DNA of 5,090 nt from Balneolales bacterium. Lineage in GTDB: Bacteria; Bacteroidota; Rhodothermia; Balneolales; Balneolaceae. The stretch is taken from positions 1-5,090 of the forward strand of contig JAKSCW010000059.1 in assembly GCA_022360375.1 (NCBI GenBank), in the 5' to 3' direction. Below, piece after piece: positions 1 to 5,090 of the stretch. The stretch's first letter is position 1; the number at the start of each line of letters is the position of its first letter. The notes below the pieces were generated by a model. It ran no database searches, was not told where the DNA came from, and worked only from the letters and a program-made list of their open reading frames with translations. The position numbers and the translations under genes were made by a program.

Positions 1-392
1 ACAACTCAATCAAATTTTCAGGAACTGTTTCTCTGGCAAACGGAGGAGGATTTGCTTCAGTTAGAAGCCGTCAGTTACTTCTGGATCTTACAGAAGCAGA
101 AGAAGTTGAAATCAGATACAAGCTTTCCGGGATGAATTTTGCCATTGTTATGAATCAATACTCCAGGTTTTACTTCCCAAATTATAAGTACTCAATACTT
201 AAAACGGATAATGAGTGGGCAACAATAACCATTCCCATTAATGAATTTAAAGAAAATCAGGTAGGTAACTACACGGGCCGGTCATTTGAAAATGCCAATA
301 AAAAACGTCCTTTTATACAAATTGGATTTATTTCAGATGAGAAAAAAGCCCATGCTTTTGAACTGGAAGTCGATTATTTAATTATCCGTTAA
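1..392 (+). CDS. CIA30-domain protein, C-terminal part (5' end outside window)
   Basis: The frame is open from the left edge (first full codon at position 3) to TAA at 390-392, giving 129 residues. The visible start shows the pattern FSGTVSLANGGGFASVRS, which I recognise as the core of the CIA30 domain (complex I intermediate-associated protein 30, a galactose-binding-like beta-sandwich). A β-rich segment follows, containing NEWATITIPINEF, which matches the family's 'W..i.iPf..F' strand. The protein ends in FELEVDYLIIR, the usual last strand of the domain. The family domain is about 150-180 residues, so perhaps 35-55 residues of the domain, plus any signal peptide, lie upstream. In mitochondria CIA30 helps assemble complex I. 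Bacterial members are mostly uncharacterised and nothing here shows a role in respiration. The ATG at 132 is an internal methionine, not the start, because the conserved domain core lies before it. The 3' end overlaps the convergent transaldolase gene by 11 bp. The family call is from motif recognition; function is unknown. Confidence 0.8.
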   Translation, partial: NSIKFSGTVSLANGGGFASVRSRQLLLDLTEAEEVEIRYKLSGMNFAIVMNQYSRFYFPNYKYSILKTDNEWATITIPINEFKENQVGNYTGRSFENANKKRPFIQIGFISDEKKAHAFELEVDYLIIR

Positions 393-3300
393 AACTGGCC
401 TGTAAATCTTCCCAATCCTTTAAAAAACGGGCTAACCCATTATCTGTCAATGGGTGTTTCAATAAGCCCATAATTACACTTAATGGCATTGTTGCAACGT
501 CGGCTCCCACCTTCGCGCATTCAACTACGTGCATGGGGTGGCGGATACTTGCTGCCAATACTTCTGTTGCATAACCATAGTTTAAATATATTTGAACGAT
601 GTCTTCAATCAACTGCATTCCGTTCGAGGATATATCGTCCAGTCTTCCCAAAAAGGGAGAAATGTACGTTGCGCCTGCCTTTGCCGCTATCAATGCCTGC
701 GTGGAAGAAAAACAAAGGGTGCAGTTTGTTTTAATACCCTCTTCAGAAAAAGTTTTGATTGCCTTAATACCATCCTTAATCAATGGAACTTTAACCACTA
801 CATTATCAGCAATTTTAGCAATTTTTCGTCCTTCCTCTACAATTTCGTTATAGCTGGTCGATACTACTTCGGCGGATACATCGCCTTCAACGATGTCACA
901 AATTTTCTTGATATGCCCTTCAAAATCTCTTACACCTATTTTTGCACATAAACTTGGATTCGTTGTAACGCCATCCAGTACTCCTAAATCGTTGGCTTCC
1001 TGTATCTCTTCTAAGTTTGCAGTATCGATAAAAAATTTCATGTAATGTGAGATATATTTTTAATTAATGGTTTAATGATACGAAAACTAGGCCTCCTAAA
1101 CATTTCAATTTGTAAAGTTACGATTGCTTTTTTTTACAAGGAGGCAACAAGTATTACTGAACTATTTGTCGAACTTAAGAGTCTTATAGAATGAATTAAA
1201 ATTAAGATCTTATTCAGTGAAAAAAATATACTTTACGGCATTATTCCTTTCTTTACTATTTACTGGATGTAATAGAGGAGATGATCAGCAGGCACAGCAA
1301 AACCCAAGAGGATGGGGAGCTGGAGGCTTTGGAAATTTTGGTGGGGGAAACAGAGTAACTAGTGTTGAAACCCAAAGAGTTACTTTCCAACCTATTGCAG
1401 AGCAAGTGAAATCGTTCGGCACAATAAAGGCGGAGGATGTTATTGCAATTACCCCGCAAACCAGCAACAGACTCACAAACATATATGTAGACCTGGGTGA
1501 TACCGTTCGCCAAGGACAGTTACTGGCCAAAATAAATGATGCAACATTCCGGGACCAACTCAATCAGGCCCAGGCAAATTTAAACCAAAGCAAAATCGCA
1601 GTACAAAGAGACAGCTCGGCTTATGAAAGACAAAAGTTTCTACTTGAAAGGGAACTCACAAGTGCCTCAGAATATGAAAATGCACTCGCGACTTTTCAAA
1701 ATTCATTAGCTCAATATGAATCTTCAAAAGCTTCATTAACTCAGGCCGAGGAAAATTTCAGCTTCACTGAAGTGCGATCACCTGTTCGGGGAGTAATTAT
1801 TTCAAGGAATGCAGAAGTGGGTGATCTTGCAAATTCAAACACGGTTTTGTTTGATATAGCAAACCTGGTAGGTTATGAAACCCGCGTTTTCTTACCTGTG
1901 CAGGATTGGAGATTCATAAAAATAGGGCAAACTGTAAATCTTCGTGTATCGAATGAGGGTGAAACTTCGGCCCAGGGTGTTGTTTCGAGAAAAAGCCCCC
2001 AATTAGATGCTACCACAGGATTAGGTGAAGTAGTTATTTCTTTGACCAATTCCGGGGAATCTATTTACCCAGGTGTTCTTACGGAAAGTGTAATTGATAT
2101 TGTAAATAAACCATCTGCCATCGTAATACCAAGAAGTGCAATGGTAGAAAAGGTAGAAACTATCGTAGAGCCGGAATCGAATTCTATTCAATTAGAGAGA
2201 ACCTATTCCGTTTTTGTTTCTATTGGTGATTCAGTGGCAGAACTCAGGCCACTAACGTTGGGAATTGAGCAAGGAGATAAAATTGAAGTTTTAGCCGGCC
2301 TCCGCCCTGGCGAAAGCATAATTGTGACTGGCCAAAATAGCTTACAGGATGGCGGGAACATTCGGGTTGCCACAGGTTCTGATTTCTCCTCGCCTGAAAT
2401 CCAAAGAATTGCAAGTGGAAGCTCTGCCGGGGGTTGGTCTGCCAACGGCGGCGGAAACCGTCCCGGAAGAACTGGTGCTCCCGGAGATACATCTGGTGTA
2501 CAGCCAAGACCGGGTGGGCCGGGTGGCATGTTTGCATCCATGAGTGAACAAGACAGGCAGCGGCTTCAGAATATGACTCAGGAAGAACGAAGGGCGTTCA
2601 TGGATAGCTTGCGAACAGCCAATAACAATTAAATCATGGGATCTTTATCTGAACTGGCGGTAAAACGCCCAATAACTTTCCTGATGACCAGCCTGATTCT
2701 TATCGGGTTCGGAATATTTGGTGTATCTCAGCTTCGCCTGAATCTGTACCCGGATGTAAGCTTCCCGACTATTACTGTTTATACTGCTTATGAAGGAGTT
2801 GCACCAGAAGATATTGAAGCACTTATCACACGCCCCATCGAAGAAAATGTTGGGAGTATCAGTGGAATACGAAGAGTTCGTTCTTTGTCCAGCCAAGGTG
2901 CATCTGTTGTAAAACTAAATTTTAATTGGGGAACCGACCTATATGAAGCAGAAAATGATGTTCGTAAACAACTTGGATTCGTAACCAGGGCAATTCCAAA
3001 TGAAGCTGATGATCCACTGGTTTTCAGTTATGACCCAAACCAGGAACCAATTGTTGTACTTGCCGTCACCTCAGATGTACGCTCTTCCAGAGATTTGAGA
3101 ACCTATGCAACCCAGGTACTTGAACAACGCATTGAACGAATTAACGGGATAGCTTCAGCAGAAACTTCTGGTGGATTAGAACGGCAGATTAATGTGATTA
3201 TCGACAATGAAAAAATGAGATTGTACGATATCACCATTTCAGATATTTCTTCCCGTTTAAATGCCGAAAATATCCAGGTTCCGGCGGGCCAGCTAACAGA

Positions 3301-5090
3301 AGGTAATACCGTTTATTCCCTTCGCACTATGGGCGAATTGAAAACGGTAGAACAAATCATGAATACAGTAGTAGAGGTGCGCGATGGCCAATCTCTATAC
3401 TTGAGAGACGTTGCCGAAGTTGATGATGGAATTGCCCAACCAATTGGTAACGTTCATGTTAACGGTGATGATGGAATCATTCTCAACATTTACCGGCAAA
3501 GTGACGCAAATGTGGTGGTAGCTGCGGAAGAAGTAATTTCAAACCTCGAAGAGATTAAACGAAGCCTTCCGGTTGATGTTGAAGTTCAGGTTCTTACCAA
3601 CAAAGCCGAATTTATTAAGCTTTCGATCCGGAATTTATTACTTACCGGCCTCCAGGCAATCTTTCTTGTTATTTTGATTCTCCTCGCTTTTTTAAGAAGC
3701 GGGCGCTCTGCACTTATCATTGCTATTTCAATACCTGTTTCCATCATTACTACATTTGCTGTGATGGATTTTGCTGAATTGAGCCTGAATATCATCTCTC
3801 TCTCCGGGTTAACCCTTGCTGTAGGGTTAGTCGTGGATGATGCGGTGGTGGTTTTAGAAAATATCTTTCGTTTCAGAGAAGAGGGATACAATCGAAAAGA
3901 GGCTGCCGTAATGGGTGCACGGGAAGTTGCAGTTCCTGTTGTAATATCTACTCTTACCACCTTAGTTGTATTTTTGCCGATCCTTTTTGTACCTGGAATC
4001 GCGGGTTTCTTATTCCGTGACCTGGCACTCACTATTTCATTTTCACTTACCGTTTCTTCATTGGTTGCATTAACTCTGATTCCGATGATGAGCTCCCAGT
4101 TCTTTAAAGACGGGGAAGTGTCCTTCCAGGCTCAAAATAAACTGGCCAATTTCTTTGGTAATTTATTAGAGCGATTGGAAAACATTTACGCAAGGCAACT
4201 TGACTCGACGCTGCATCGAAGCGGGTTAATTGTAATTACTGCCATACTTTTCTTCGTTATTACTCTTCCAATTTTCAATTCCTTAGGGGGTGAGTTTTTC
4301 CCCCGCGTGGATGAGAGCGCATTTACCTTAGAAGTTAGCCGTGAACCCGGGGTTTCCTTACTTGAATTAGAACGTTCGGTTAAACAAGTAGAGAGTGTTA
4401 TCCAACAAACTATTCCTGAAGCAAGAATTGTAGTTTCCGATTACGGAGACAAGGAAGGAATTGAAGGGGCAGATAACCCGGGAGGATTTACCGGCACGGT
4501 GCGCGTAGAATTAGTTGCTCAAAATGAACGTGATCGAACTCAGTTTGAAATTGTAAGCCAGATCCTTGAGGATTTGAAGATTGTGCCAGGAATTAGTGTG
4601 CAGGAGATTATTATCGATCCACTCAGCCCGGATGGGGAAAATGGATTGATTGTTCAGGTTTTTGGATATGACCCAGGCGTTAAAAAAGAGCTTTCTGATG
4701 GAGTAAAGGAGCGCATAGCACAAATTGATGGTGTAGTAAGTGCGTATAGTACTGCTGATGAAGGTCGCCCGGAACTTCGATTAATAATGGACAGAGAGCG
4801 TATCTCTTTAGTTGGTATGAATACTAATCAGGTTGCAAGTGCTGTCAGTGATGCCGTTCAAGGAAGCATCGCAACCAGTTTTGTAGATCAAGGCGTTGAG
4901 TTCCAGGTTAATGTTGAGCTTGACCCAAGACAAAAGGCAGCTTCTACTGATTTGGAGAATATCCAGATTCAAACACCCAGTGGCGAATGGATGCCGTTAA
5001 GCAATTTAGCCCGAACCGAACGCTACCTTGGCCCAAATAACGTTACCCGCATCGATCAGGAACGTGTTATTGAAATTTATACTGAATTGG

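Overview
The window most likely comes from a Bacteroidota/Balneolota-type (FCB group) Gram-negative bacterium. The evidence is indirect. Base composition is moderately AT-rich. None of the three visible gene starts has a Shine-Dalgarno sequence; A/T-rich leaders precede them instead. The efflux adaptor is a lipoprotein, which requires a double-membrane envelope. No taxonomic marker gene is present, so this placement is inference.

From left to right: (1) positions 1-392 (+) hold the C-terminal 129 residues of a CIA30-domain protein whose start lies off the window. (2) Positions 382-1041 (-) hold a complete small, TalC/MipB-type transaldolase. It converges on the CIA30 gene, and the two coding ends overlap by 11 bp. 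(3) Positions 1042-1216 are a 175-bp divergent intergenic region between the transaldolase and the efflux operon. It contains an interrupted palindrome and no gene. (4) Positions 1217-2632 (+) hold a complete lipoprotein periplasmic adaptor (membrane fusion protein) of an RND efflux system. It has a Gly-rich N-terminal linker and an unusual Gly/Pro-rich plus charged C-terminal tail. (5) Positions 2636-5090 (+) hold an RND (HAE1-like) inner-membrane pump. It starts 3 nt after the adaptor stop and is cut by the window edge at residue 818, so transmembrane segments 8-12 are missing.

The adaptor and pump form a two-gene operon, or the start of a longer one, encoding the periplasmic and inner-membrane parts of a tripartite drug or metabolite exporter. 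No outer-membrane TolC-like factor and no transcriptional regulator is visible. The transaldolase serves the non-oxidative pentose phosphate pathway and has no obvious functional link to the pump. I found no mobile element, CRISPR, RNA gene or convincing new system. The points worth a second look are modest: the active-site residues that settle transaldolase against fructose-6-phosphate aldolase, the overlapping convergent gene ends, the intergenic palindrome, and the adaptor tail.
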